This document shows, piece after piece, positions 53,342 through 61,369 of a stretch of DNA of 64,000 nt. The translations under genes and the position numbers were made by a program. The notes beneath the pieces are model-generated. The model saw only the letters and a program-made list of their open reading frames with translations, was not told where the DNA came from and did no database searches. Position 1 is the stretch's first letter. Every line of letters starts with the position of its first letter. Source of the DNA: Cupriavidus respiraculi. Its GTDB lineage: Bacteria > Pseudomonadota > Gammaproteobacteria > Burkholderiales > Burkholderiaceae. Where the stretch lies: the NCBI RefSeq assembly GCF_914271545.1, contig NZ_CAJZAH010000002.1, positions 186,001-250,000 of the forward strand, given 5' to 3'.

Positions 53342-54547
53342 TTACGACTGCCGCGTCAGCAGCCGCGAACGGATCAGGCCGGGTTCGCTTGCCAGCTGGC
53401 GCATGATGTCGTCCGACGGCACCTTGTCCACATCGGTCACCACATAGCCGGTCTCGCCGTGCGTCTGCAGATGCTGGCCGGCGATATTGACGCCGCCCTT
53501 GGCGAGAATCGTGTTCAGCGTCGCCAGCACGCCCGGCGTGTTGTTGTGCACGTTCAGCAGGCGCGCCGGGCAATGCAGCGGACCGGGATCGACCTCGGGA
53601 AAGTTGACCGCGCCCAGCGTATTGCCGGTGGTCAGGAAGCTGATCAGCTTGGCCGCCACCTCCGCGCCGATGCTTTCCTGCGCCTCCTCGGTGCTGCCGC
53701 CAACATGCGGCGTGAGCAGGACGTTGGGCAGGTTCTGCAGCTCGCTGACGAAGGGATCGGTATTGCGCTTGGGCTCCTCGGGGAACACGTCGATGGCCGC
53801 GCCGCCGAGCCGCCCCTCGCGCAGCGCCGCCGCCAGCGCGGCGATATCGACCACCGTGCCGCGCGAGGCATTGATCAGCATCGCGCCGCGCTTGAAGGCG
53901 GCCAGCGCCTTGGCGTCGATCATGTTGCGCGTGCGGGGCGTGGCGGGAACGTGCAGCGTCACCACATCGGCATCCGCCACGGCCTCGACCAGCGACCCGG
54001 CCACCTGGGCCGTGCCCAGCGACAACTTGGCCTGCACGTCGTAATACACCACACGCATGCCCATGGCTTCCGCCAGCACGCCCACCTGCTTGCCGATATT
54101 GCCGTAGCCAATGATCGCGATGGTCTTGCCGCGCGCCTCGAACGAGCCCGCCGCGCCCTTGGCCCACTGGCCGGCGTGCGCCAGCGCGTTCTTCTCGGGA
54201 ATCCGGCGCATCAGCAGCACCGCCTCGCTGACCACCAGTTCGGCCACCGAGCGGGTATTGGAGAACGGCGCGTTGAATACCGGAATGCCGGCGGCGGTGG
54301 CCGCGGGCAGGTCGACCTGCGAGGTACCGATGCAGAAGCAGCCGATGCCGAGCACCTTGGCCGCCTGAATGTCCTCGGCGTGCAGGTGCGTGGCCGAGCG
54401 AATGCCGATCAGATCGTGGCTGGCCAGCGCCTCGCGCAGGGCGTCGCCGGTCAGCGCCCCGCTGCGGCGCTCCACGGCCACGCCCGCCTCGTCCAGGCGG
54501 CTGACCGCCGTGTTGCTGATGTTTTCGAGAAGAATTGCCCTGTTCAT
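53342..54547 (-). CDS. serA: D-3-phosphoglycerate dehydrogenase
   Basis: 401 residues from ATG at 54545-54547. SerA features: NAD loop IGYGNIGKQVG, catalytic arginine in NASRGTVVD, glutamate in DVFPEEP and histidine in LLTPHVGGST. The C-terminal 75 residues form an ACT domain (NNTPGVLATLNTILAKGG) expected to bind serine for feedback inhibition. It makes 3-phosphohydroxypyruvate for serine synthesis. The frame is open upstream but only this start gives the normal length. Confidence 0.95.
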   Translation of the reverse strand: MNRAILLENISNTAVSRLDEAGVAVERRSGALTGDALREALASHDLIGIRSATHLHAEDIQAAKVLGIGCFCIGTSQVDLPAATAAGIPVFNAPFSNTRSVAELVVSEAVLLMRRIPEKNALAHAGQWAKGAAGSFEARGKTIAIIGYGNIGKQVGVLAEAMGMRVVYYDVQAKLSLGTAQVAGSLVEAVADADVVTLHVPATPRTRNMIDAKALAAFKRGAMLINASRGTVVDIAALAAALREGRLGGAAIDVFPEEPKRNTDPFVSELQNLPNVLLTPHVGGSTEEAQESIGAEVAAKLISFLTTGNTLGAVNFPEVDPGPLHCPARLLNVHNNTPGVLATLNTILAKGGVNIAGQHLQTHGETGYVVTDVDKVPSDDIMRQLASEPGLIRSRLLTRQS

Positions 54548-54746
54548 ACGACTACCCCAATGTGATGCATGCGTGCCGAGCCCTACACTTTGGCACCTTC
54601 CGGCCGCCGGCGCACCAGCAACCTTGCTGGCGAAGTGGGTGTCGGCCCCGCCTCCGGGTCGGGAGCCGTGGGCCGTGTCAGACGACGCCCGATGGTGAGC
54701 CAAGTCTGCGCTTGCAATACTGCGCCCATAACAGGGAGGGCGCGCG

Positions 54747-55085
54747 ATGATCGCCAACGATGGTTTTGTGAATGCAGGCCGGTCCGCCACGCGCGCGGAC
54801 GCGGAATCCGCCGTACCGGGCCAAGCCCCCAAGGAGCGGCACCGCTGGGCCGCGAGCCACTGGTGGCAGGCTGGCGTCTATTGCAGCGGCCCGGCCATCT
54901 TCCTGTGGATCGCCGCGCGCCTGCCCGAAGACATGCTGGTCCATCTCTTCCGCGGCGGCCCGAACATGCCGGCGGTGCTGAACAACCTGGGCGATGCGCT
55001 GTTCTTCTGCGGCTGGGCCATCAGCGGCATCCTGCTGTGGGCCAGTTGCCGGTCCGCCGCTGCCAGGGGCAACACCGCTTCCTGA
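54747..55085 (+). CDS. Small two-helix membrane protein
   Basis: 112 residues, ATG at 54747 with GGGAGGG upstream. After about 40 polar residues there are two hydrophobic segments (WWQAGVYCSGPAIFLWIAA and ALFFCGWAISGILLWASC), so an inner membrane protein. I know no family for it. It is divergent from serA and convergent with a RidA gene, so context gives little. Confidence 0.6.
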   Translation: MIANDGFVNAGRSATRADAESAVPGQAPKERHRWAASHWWQAGVYCSGPAIFLWIAARLPEDMLVHLFRGGPNMPAVLNNLGDALFFCGWAISGILLWASCRSAAARGNTAS

Positions 55086-55122
55086 TCCTGCCGCCGAGAC
55101 CGCCGCGCTCGATCCGCGCGGT

Positions 55123-55593
55123 TCAGAGCGGCAGCACCGCGGTCGCCTCGATCTCGAACAGCATGCCGTCGAGCGCCAGCCGCGGCACCGGGATCAGCGT
55201 GCAGGCGGGCGGCTCCCAGTCGCCCCACATCTCGCGCAGCGCCGCGCCGAATATCTCCAGCTTCTCCATCGAATGGTCGACGACCAGCACGGTCAGCTTG
55301 GCCACGTCCGGCACGTCGGCGCCCCCGGCGCGCAGGGCGATCCGCATGTTCCACATGGCCTGCCGGACCTGCTCCGCGAAATCGGCGGGCAGATAGCCGT
55401 GCATGTTCTCTCCGCCCTGCCCCGCCGCGTACACGATACGGCCCGGCGTGGTGACTACGGCCACGTGCGAATAGCCGTTCGGCACCGGGTCATAGAGCGC
55501 AGGCGGATTGATGAAGCGCAGGACGTTGGCACTGGCGGACGCATGATGCGATCGAGTTGGCTGCGAGGGAAGGGATTGCTGCGATGGCTGCAT
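55123..55593 (-). CDS. RidA family protein under a SoxR-type promoter
   Basis: 156 residues from ATG at 55591-55593, with GGAGAG upstream. Rid fold: YSHVAVVTTPGRIVYAAGQGG, FAEQVRQAMWNMRIALRAGGAD and a C-terminal LALDGMLFEIEATAVL. It is a divergent member rather than canonical RidA and may be a chaperone or enamine hydrolase under oxidative conditions. It is divergent from soxR, and its promoter (55621-55651) carries an 18-bp SoxR-box-like element with the long spacer typical of MerR-controlled promoters. Confidence 0.88.
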   Translation of the reverse strand: MQPSQQSLPSQPTRSHHASASANVLRFINPPALYDPVPNGYSHVAVVTTPGRIVYAAGQGGENMHGYLPADFAEQVRQAMWNMRIALRAGGADVPDVAKLTVLVVDHSMEKLEIFGAALREMWGDWEPPACTLIPVPRLALDGMLFEIEATAVLPL

Positions 55594-55620
55594 TGGCACT
55601 CTCCGCGATAAGGGAGCCGC

Positions 55621-55651
55621 AGTATCAAACCTCAAGCGTGGTTAAGGTCAA
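55621..55651 (-). promoter_or_regulatory. SoxR-type promoter of the RidA gene
   Basis: Read on the minus strand: -35 TTGACC (55646-55651), 19-base spacer, -10 GATACT (55621-55626). Between them lies CCTCAAGCGTGGTTAAGG (plus-strand 55630-55647), which matches the SoxR box CCTCAAGTTAACTTGAGG in both outer arms (7 of 7 and 5 of 7). A 19-bp spacer with the operator inside is the hallmark of MerR/SoxR-activated promoters. It should switch on the RidA gene when SoxR is oxidised. Confidence 0.78.
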
Positions 55652-55711
55652 GCATCACCCTGCCGCCGACGCTGGTACGATGGCGGCCAGCCACCCCGCC
55701 CCTGTCGACCC

Positions 55712-56236
55712 ATGCCCTCCGCCAAGCCCACCGCATCCAAACCCTCCACCGCTCGCGCCCAACCGATGCTGACGGTCGGCGAAGTCGCGCAGCGCAGCGG
55801 CCTCGCCGTGTCCGCCCTGCATTTCTACGAAACCAAGGGTCTGATCCACAGCGCGCGCAGCGAGGGCAACCAGCGGCGCTATCCGCGCGCGGTGCTGCGC
55901 CGGCTCGCGGTCATCCGCGTCGCACAGCGCATGGGACTGCCGCTGGCCTTGATTGCCGACGCCCTGTCGCAGTTGCCCGAGGGCCGCGCGCCCACGGTCG
56001 CCGACTGGCGCCGATTGTCGGCGGCATGGAGAGCCGACCTGGACGAGCGTATCGAGACGCTGACACGGCTGCGCGACCAGCTCGATGGCTGCATCGGGTG
56101 CGGATGCCTGTCGTTGAAGGCCTGTCCGCTGCGCAATCCGCAGGATGCGCTCGCGGGCGATGGGCCGGGGCCGCATTTCAGCGCGGCCGCAGAGCCCCGG
56201 CGGCCGCGAGCCGCACGCCGCCCGACCGCAGGATGA
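55712..56236 (+). CDS. soxR: Redox-sensitive transcriptional activator SoxR
   Basis: 174 residues. MerR family with [25 protein letters not shown] as the helix-turn-helix and a C-terminal [2Fe-2S] motif [12 protein letters not shown] (cysteines 127, 130, 132, 138), the exact SoxR spacing. The N-terminus is about 12 residues longer than E. coli SoxR and the C-terminal tail is basic and proline-rich. It senses redox-cycling drugs or superoxide. A SoxR-box promoter faces the RidA gene, and the EmrAB efflux genes lie next to it in convergent orientation. Confidence 0.94.
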   Translation: MPSAKPTASKPSTARAQPMLTVGEVAQRSGLAVSALHFYETKGLIHSARSEGNQRRYPRAVLRRLAVIRVAQRMGLPLALIADALSQLPEGRAPTVADWRRLSAAWRADLDERIETLTRLRDQLDGCIGCGCLSLKACPLRNPQDALAGDGPGPHFSAAAEPRRPRAARRPTAG

Positions 56237-56248
56237 CCAGACCCGGGC

Positions 56249-57784
56249 TTACCGCATCGTCCGCTGGTACAGGCTGACCCCGATCGCCACCACGGCGACC
56301 GCGGCCAGCGCCCGGAAGTGCTCCAGGTTCGCCAGCAACGCCGCCTGCTGCGCCAGCACCTGCGCGATCTGCGCGGTGGCCAGTTCCGCGGCGCGGGCCG
56401 GATCGACCGACGCGGAGAACACGGCGGTGTAGCGCGCGTGAGCCTCCTGGAAGTTCGGGCTGCCGGCGCGCACCGCGCCGTGCAACAGCCCGTAGTGCGC
56501 GGTGGTCAGCCACTGCTGCCCGACCGTGGCGATGGTCACGCCGAGCGCCATGCCCAGTTGGCCCAGCATGTTCTTGGTCTGCTGCGCGTTCGAGAACACC
56601 GATTCGTCGTGCGCCATGCCTTGGAAGGTCTGCATCGCCGTGACGGGAATCAGCGTCATGATGAAGACGCCGTATAGCGCCAGCGGCGGCAGCACATGAA
56701 ACCACGGGTCGGGCGCGGGCGGCAGCCGGCTGATCAGCCAGGCGGACGCCGCCAGCGCGAGGAAGCCGCCGACGAAGTATTTGCGCGGGCTGGGCCAGCG
56801 CGGCAGCAGCCGCGACATCGTCAGCCACGTGACCACGCCGGCCGCAAGCCCGAGCGCATAGAGATGGCCGGTGGCGGCCCACGAATGGCCAAGCGAGCGT
56901 TGCAGCATGACGGGGAGCAGGTAGCCGTTGGCGCCCAGCGTGATATAGCAGAAGGTGAACAGCGCCAGCCCGCTCAGATAGCGCCGCTCGACCATGCTGC
57001 GCAGCCGCAGCAGCGGCCGCGCGCTTCCCGCCTCCAGCCAGACGAATGCCAGGAGGCCCGCCGCGCCGACCACGGCACCCGCCACGAGCCACAGCCGGTT
57101 CGAGTAGAAGTCGTAGCACGAGCGCTGCAGCACGTACAGCAGCAGGAAGCTGCCCGTCGCCAGTGCGGCAAGCCGCAGTGGATGGGCCGCGGAGCGCCGG
57201 GCAGGCTCGACCCGGACGGCGGGCAACGCCTCGCAGGCCGGCAGCATCGCCAGCGCGAGCGCGGCCACTACCCAGAAGATCAGCGGCCAGCGGTCGGCCG
57301 TGACGATGATCGAGGCGAGCCATGGCGCGAGCGCCATGCCGCCGCACACGCCGGTGGCGAGCGCGACGATGCCGCGAAAGCGCGCGGGGCCGGGCGGAAT
57401 CAGGTTCACCGCCAGACGCGACGAGGTCACCATCCCCGCGCAGCCCAGCGCCATGACCATGCGGCCGACGAGAAACGCCGCATGGTTCTCGGCATGCGCG
57501 CACACGACCGCGCCGCCCGCGGCCGCGGTCAGTGCGAGGCGGACATAGTTGCGCCAGCCGATGCGCTCGACCATCCAGCGTTGCAGCGCGATCATCACGA
57601 CCGCCACGCTGGCGTAGGCCGCCGCCACGGTGCTGTATTCCTCGGGGCTGGCGCCGATCTCGCCCATGATCGGCAACGCGGCGAAGGCGACCATGCCGTT
57701 CTGCAGGAAGTCGAGCGTCGTCAGCGCGCCGATGGCCAGCAGCAGCACGCGCGGCGATGCGGAGGCGCTGGTTCTTGCGTCCAT
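56249..57784 (-). CDS. EmrB/QacA (DHA2) family MFS drug transporter
   Basis: 511 residues from ATG at 57782-57784. Long hydrophobic chain with about 14 transmembrane helices; the N-terminal LTTLDFLQNGMVAFAALPIM and the loop before helix 5 are DHA2-like, although the usual D-T-T-I-V-N signature is changed (LDFLQNGMVAFAAL). It is the inner-membrane pump of a tripartite exporter with the HlyD protein upstream (11-base gap) and the outer-membrane protein before that. Likely substrates are hydrophobic drugs or uncouplers. Convergent with soxR. Confidence 0.9.
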   Translation of the reverse strand: MDARTSASASPRVLLLAIGALTTLDFLQNGMVAFAALPIMGEIGASPEEYSTVAAAYASVAVVMIALQRWMVERIGWRNYVRLALTAAAGGAVVCAHAENHAAFLVGRMVMALGCAGMVTSSRLAVNLIPPGPARFRGIVALATGVCGGMALAPWLASIIVTADRWPLIFWVVAALALAMLPACEALPAVRVEPARRSAAHPLRLAALATGSFLLLYVLQRSCYDFYSNRLWLVAGAVVGAAGLLAFVWLEAGSARPLLRLRSMVERRYLSGLALFTFCYITLGANGYLLPVMLQRSLGHSWAATGHLYALGLAAGVVTWLTMSRLLPRWPSPRKYFVGGFLALAASAWLISRLPPAPDPWFHVLPPLALYGVFIMTLIPVTAMQTFQGMAHDESVFSNAQQTKNMLGQLGMALGVTIATVGQQWLTTAHYGLLHGAVRAGSPNFQEAHARYTAVFSASVDPARAAELATAQIAQVLAQQAALLANLEHFRALAAVAVVAIGVSLYQRTMR

Positions 57785-57795
57785 GGCCCCGGCGC

Positions 57796-58971
57796 TCACA
57801 GGTTGGCTTCGACGATGCGACGAACCATGTCGTCGACGCGCGCAAGCTCGTCGGCGAATACCGTGGTGCGGTAGTGCTGGCCAGCGGCATCCACCGCCAC
57901 CAGCCGCTTGCCGTTGCGCTCGCGCGTGTCGACGGTGACCTTCATCGACAGTCCGATCTGCAGCGGATGGGCGGCGACCTGCGCCGGATCCAGGGCGATG
58001 CGCACCGGCACGCGCTGCACCACCTTGATCCAGTTCCCAGTGGCGTTCTGCGCCGGCAGCAGCGCGAAGGCGCTGCCCGTGCCGGCGTCCTGTCCGATGA
58101 CGCGGCCGTGGTACAGCACGCGGCTGCCGTACAGGTCGCTGGTGAGCGTCACCGGCTGCCCCAGGCGGATATCGCGCAGCTGCGATTCCTTCAGGTTGGC
58201 CGTGACCCACAGGTGGTGCAGCGGCACCACCGACATCATGGGCACGCCGGCATTGACGCGCTGGCCGACCTGGACCGAACGCTTGGTGACCACGCCGCCC
58301 ACCGGCGCGGGGATGCGCGTGCGCGACAACGCGACGCTGGCGTTGCGCACCGCCGCCGCGGCCGCCTGCACATCGGGATGCGATTCCACCGAGGTGCGCT
58401 CGACCATCGCCTGGTTGCGCCTGAGCTGTTCATTGGCCATGGCCAGCGCCGCCTTCGCGCTGCGCACCGCGTGCGTGGCGTGCACCATCTCCTCGCCGGA
58501 AATCGCACCGCTGGCCGCCAGCGCCGAGCGGCGGGCCATGTCCTGCTGGACCTTGGCCAGTTCCGCCGCGCGCAGCTCCACGTTGGCGCGGTCCTGTCCC
58601 GCGACGGCGAACTGGCCGCGCACCTGCCGCACCGTGCGCGCCAGCTGCGCCTGCGCGGCAACCAGGGCCAGCCTGGCATCGACGCCGTTCAGCTCGACCA
58701 GCAACTCGCCGGTTTCGACGAGGTCGGTGTTGTCGGCGAGGATGGCGGTGACGACGCCACCGACCTGGGGCGTCACCTGCACCACGTTGCCCTCCACGTA
58801 GGCGTCTTCGGTGGACACCCAGTGGCGCGCGTGGTGCAGCCAGTAGCCCGCGGCCGTGGCAAAGGCGACTGCGGCCGCGCTCGCCCCCAGCACGCGCCAG
58901 CGCCATGCGCGGCGCACGGCCTGCTCCATCGATGCATCGTCCGGCGATTCCGGTTGGCTGGTGGGGGTCAT
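57796..58971 (-). CDS. HlyD/EmrA family membrane fusion protein
   Basis: 391 residues from ATG at 58969-58971; the open frame runs 50 codons further upstream with a proline-rich sequence unlike the family. One N-terminal membrane helix (about residues 28-48), then the biotinyl-lipoyl-like halves and a coiled-coil region, with STEDAYVEGNVVQVTPQVGG marking an EmrA-type adaptor. It bridges the MFS pump and the outer-membrane channel in the periplasm. Gaps to the neighbours are 10-11 bases, so the three form one operon. Confidence 0.92.
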   Translation of the reverse strand: MTPTSQPESPDDASMEQAVRRAWRWRVLGASAAAVAFATAAGYWLHHARHWVSTEDAYVEGNVVQVTPQVGGVVTAILADNTDLVETGELLVELNGVDARLALVAAQAQLARTVRQVRGQFAVAGQDRANVELRAAELAKVQQDMARRSALAASGAISGEEMVHATHAVRSAKAALAMANEQLRRNQAMVERTSVESHPDVQAAAAAVRNASVALSRTRIPAPVGGVVTKRSVQVGQRVNAGVPMMSVVPLHHLWVTANLKESQLRDIRLGQPVTLTSDLYGSRVLYHGRVIGQDAGTGSAFALLPAQNATGNWIKVVQRVPVRIALDPAQVAAHPLQIGLSMKVTVDTRERNGKRLVAVDAAGQHYRTTVFADELARVDDMVRRIVEANL

Positions 58972-58981
58972 GACGGTCTCC

Positions 58982-61099
58982 TTATCGGCGCGCTGGCGCC
59001 GTGTCCGGCGTGGCGCTGGTGACGGTGGTGGCGTTGGCAGCGGTAGTGGCGTTGGCAGCGGTAGTGCCGGCTTCCCCGAAGCCGCCACCCAGGGCACGCA
59101 CGAGTTCGAGATGCAACACACGCTCCTGGGTTTCGATCTCGATCAGCAGCTGCCTCTGCTGCAGCACCTGCCCTTCCGCGGACAGCACGCGCAGATAGTT
59201 GCCGATGCCTTCGCGATAGCGCGCCACGGCCATGTCGTAGGCCTGCTGCGTCAGTTGCAGCGCCTGGCGCTGTTCGCCGGCGCGCTCGCCGAGCCAGTGC
59301 AGCGACACGAGCTGGTTGACCACGTCGTGCAGCGCGGTGACCAGCGTGGCGTTGTACTGCTCCACCGCACCGTCGTATTCGGCCTGCCGGGCGCCGAGGT
59401 TGGCGCGCAGGCGCCCGCCGTCGAAGATCGGCAGCGTGATCGCCGGGCCGATGCCCAACGTGCGGCTGCCCGCGCCGAGCAGGTCGGACAGGCTCAGGCT
59501 TTGCAGGCCGGCGAAGGCCGTGATGCTGATGTTCGGATAGAACTGGGCCTTGGCCGCCTTGATGTCATGGCGGCTCGCCTCCACGCGCCAGCGCTGCGCG
59601 ACCACATCGGGTCGGCGGCCGATCAGTTCGGCGGGCAGCGCAGCGGGCACCGCGACCGCATAGCCGCTGCGCAGGCGCGGACGCCCGATCCCGACGCCGG
59701 CATCCGGCCCCTTGCCGGCGAGCGCGGCGAGCTGGTTCCGCGTCAGCGCGATCAGTTCGCGGATGGCGCCGATGCGCTCGCGCGTGGCCGGCAAGGCCGC
59801 CTCGGCCTGCTTCATGTCGAGCCGCGAATCGAGCTGCGCCTCCACGCGGCGGCGCGTGAGATCCAGCGTGTTCTGGCGCTGGCGGTAGGTCTGCTCTGCC
59901 AGTTCGAGCTGCGCGTGCGCGGCGTCCAGTTTCAGGTAGGTGCGCACCACGGAGGTCGTCAGCATGAGTTCCGCGGCGTGGTAGTCCACCTCGACGGCGC
60001 GCGCGCGGTCCAGCGCGGCGTCGAACGTCGCCTGGTTTCTGCCCCAGAAGTCCAGCTCGTAGCCCAGGCCGAGCATCACGTCGCTGGACCATTTCCAGCT
60101 GCCCGCCAGCGGCCGCGATACGGGGCCGTTCTCGCTGTAGCGCTGGCGCGTGGTGCGCGCCAGCAGGTTGGCCTGCGGGTACAGCGACGCTTCCGCGCCG
60201 CCCGCCAGCGCGTCCGCCTGGCGCACCCGCGCCGCGGCAGCGCGCAGCGTGGGCTGCCCGGCCAGAGCGGTGCGCACCAGCCCGCTCAGTTGCGGGTCGC
60301 CGAAATCCTCCCACCATGCCTGCCGGGGCCAGGCCGCGGGCGATACCGGCGTGGCTGCGAGCGAGGCGCTGGCGCCGAGCTGGTTGGCATCGTCCATGAC
60401 CGCCTGCGTCTCGAGTCCCTTCATGCTGGCGCAGCCGGCCAGCATGCAGGTGACGGCGAGAATGCCCGCGCGGCACGCCGGCATCCACTGTGCGCCATGG
60501 CCGAGCAGCGCGGAAACACCAAGGTGGCAGAGAGCGACGAGACAGGCGAGCATGCCATTCACCGGGGCGACTGACCGTTGCCCGTTGCGCGCGGCGCACG
60601 CGCCTTGATGATGTGGGGGTTCCACGCGGGCGCGCTCCCGCATCGCGCCCCCCTGCGCCCGCGCCAGCGCATACAGCGTCCGGATGCCCTCCCACGGATT
60701 GCGCAGGCACCGGCAAACCTGCTCGCTGCGCGCCACGCCGCGGACGCACCAGGTACAGAAGTGCTCGCAGTTGTTGGTCAGCAACTGGTACCGGTCCTCG
60801 CCCAGCCGCGATTTCGCCCGTTCCACCACTTGCGCGCCCGCATACCGCGCATCGGGCTCGTTCCGCACGCTGACGCCCCTGCCGGCCGCGAAACGGCGCA
60901 ATGGCACGACTTCGACGGGGCGCCGCCGGGCCGAAGCGTCGAAGCCGCCGTAGTGGATGACCTGGCCGTGACCGGCATAGATGCCGTGATGCATATAGCC
61001 GTCCCGGCCGGTGACGATGTGGGCGCCGATCTGGATCATGCGTTCCAGGCGCGCCCACTGTGGCGAGTCCGCGAGGCTATCGAGAGTCAGGGTTTCCAT
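58982..61099 (-). CDS. LRAT-like domain fused in frame to an NodT-type outer-membrane efflux lipoprotein
   Basis: The open frame from ATG 61097-61099 to the stop at 58982 codes 705 residues. The N-terminal 150 residues look like an LRAT/H-rev107-type NlpC-P60-like acyltransferase: HHGIYAGHGQVIHYGG with the His, and TNNCEHFC with the Cys. After a linker comes a lipoprotein signal LAVTCMLAGC and then a complete NodT-type outer-membrane factor (WWEDFGDPQLSG, YELDFWGRNQATFD and YRQRQNTLDLTRRRVEAQLDSR in parts). If translated from the internal ATG 60484 alone, the efflux protein is 500 residues, a normal length. The fusion may be real or two genes whose separating stop was lost. It starts the efflux operon with the EmrA and EmrB genes. 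Confidence 0.8.
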   Translation of the reverse strand: METLTLDSLADSPQWARLERMIQIGAHIVTGRDGYMHHGIYAGHGQVIHYGGFDASARRRPVEVVPLRRFAAGRGVSVRNEPDARYAGAQVVERAKSRLGEDRYQLLTNNCEHFCTWCVRGVARSEQVCRCLRNPWEGIRTLYALARAQGGAMRERARVEPPHHQGACAARNGQRSVAPVNGMLACLVALCHLGVSALLGHGAQWMPACRAGILAVTCMLAGCASMKGLETQAVMDDANQLGASASLAATPVSPAAWPRQAWWEDFGDPQLSGLVRTALAGQPTLRAAAARVRQADALAGGAEASLYPQANLLARTTRQRYSENGPVSRPLAGSWKWSSDVMLGLGYELDFWGRNQATFDAALDRARAVEVDYHAAELMLTTSVVRTYLKLDAAHAQLELAEQTYRQRQNTLDLTRRRVEAQLDSRLDMKQAEAALPATRERIGAIRELIALTRNQLAALAGKGPDAGVGIGRPRLRSGYAVAVPAALPAELIGRRPDVVAQRWRVEASRHDIKAAKAQFYPNISITAFAGLQSLSLSDLLGAGSRTLGIGPAITLPIFDGGRLRANLGARQAEYDGAVEQYNATLVTALHDVVNQLVSLHWLGERAGEQRQALQLTQQAYDMAVARYREGIGNYLRVLSAEGQVLQQRQLLIEIETQERVLHLELVRALGGGFGEAGTTAANATTAANATTVTSATPDTAPARR
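59028..59063. repeat. Tandem 18-bp repeat near the 3' end of the efflux gene
   Basis: Two perfect copies of an 18-base unit (GTGGCGTTGGCAGCGGTA) in tandem, encoding two TAANAT-type hexapeptides in the variable, disordered C-terminus of the outer-membrane efflux protein. It adds or removes whole codons, so length change would not shift the frame. Confidence 0.85.
60484..61099 (-). other. LRAT-like (lecithin retinol acyltransferase) domain region at the N-terminus of the efflux gene
   Basis: This part carries the H-box HHGIYAGHGQ and the NCEHFC catalytic box characteristic of the LRAT/HRASLS group of the papain-like NlpC/P60 superfamily, with PVEVVPLRRFAAG between them. Bacterial members are poorly characterised thiol acyltransferases or hydrolases. 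There is no signal peptide before it, so if it is fused to the lipoprotein the signal is internal. The reading frame to the following OMF is uninterrupted. Confidence 0.72.
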
Positions 61100-61369
61100 G
61101 GCGTGCCACCGAGCTTGAATGTCATGTACGAATCCATGGACGCAGGAACGCCGTGCGCCGGACGGCGGCAAGACGGGCCCCTCCGGGGAGGCATTTCCCC
61201 CGGAACGGCGTTCACTGCTTGGCGATGGATTTACTGCGAGACCGAAGCGGCCATGACTGAAGGGTAGGTACGCGGGCGCCGCGAGACCATGCTACGGACG
61301 GTTCGCGCCGCCCCTACATAGAGTTCGCCGGGTCATACCCGCGTATAGGCGCACCCCTGCCGACTTTGC

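Noticed and set aside
53237-54565. Plus-strand open frame of 442 codons opposite serA.
   Set aside because: Antisense shadow with no homology-like features; serA is unambiguous.
56249-58210. A longer start for the MFS pump at 58210, which would fuse it to the HlyD gene region.
   Set aside because: The upstream part is the HlyD gene read in another frame; the ATG at 57784 gives the normal N-terminus and sits 11 bases after the HlyD stop codon.
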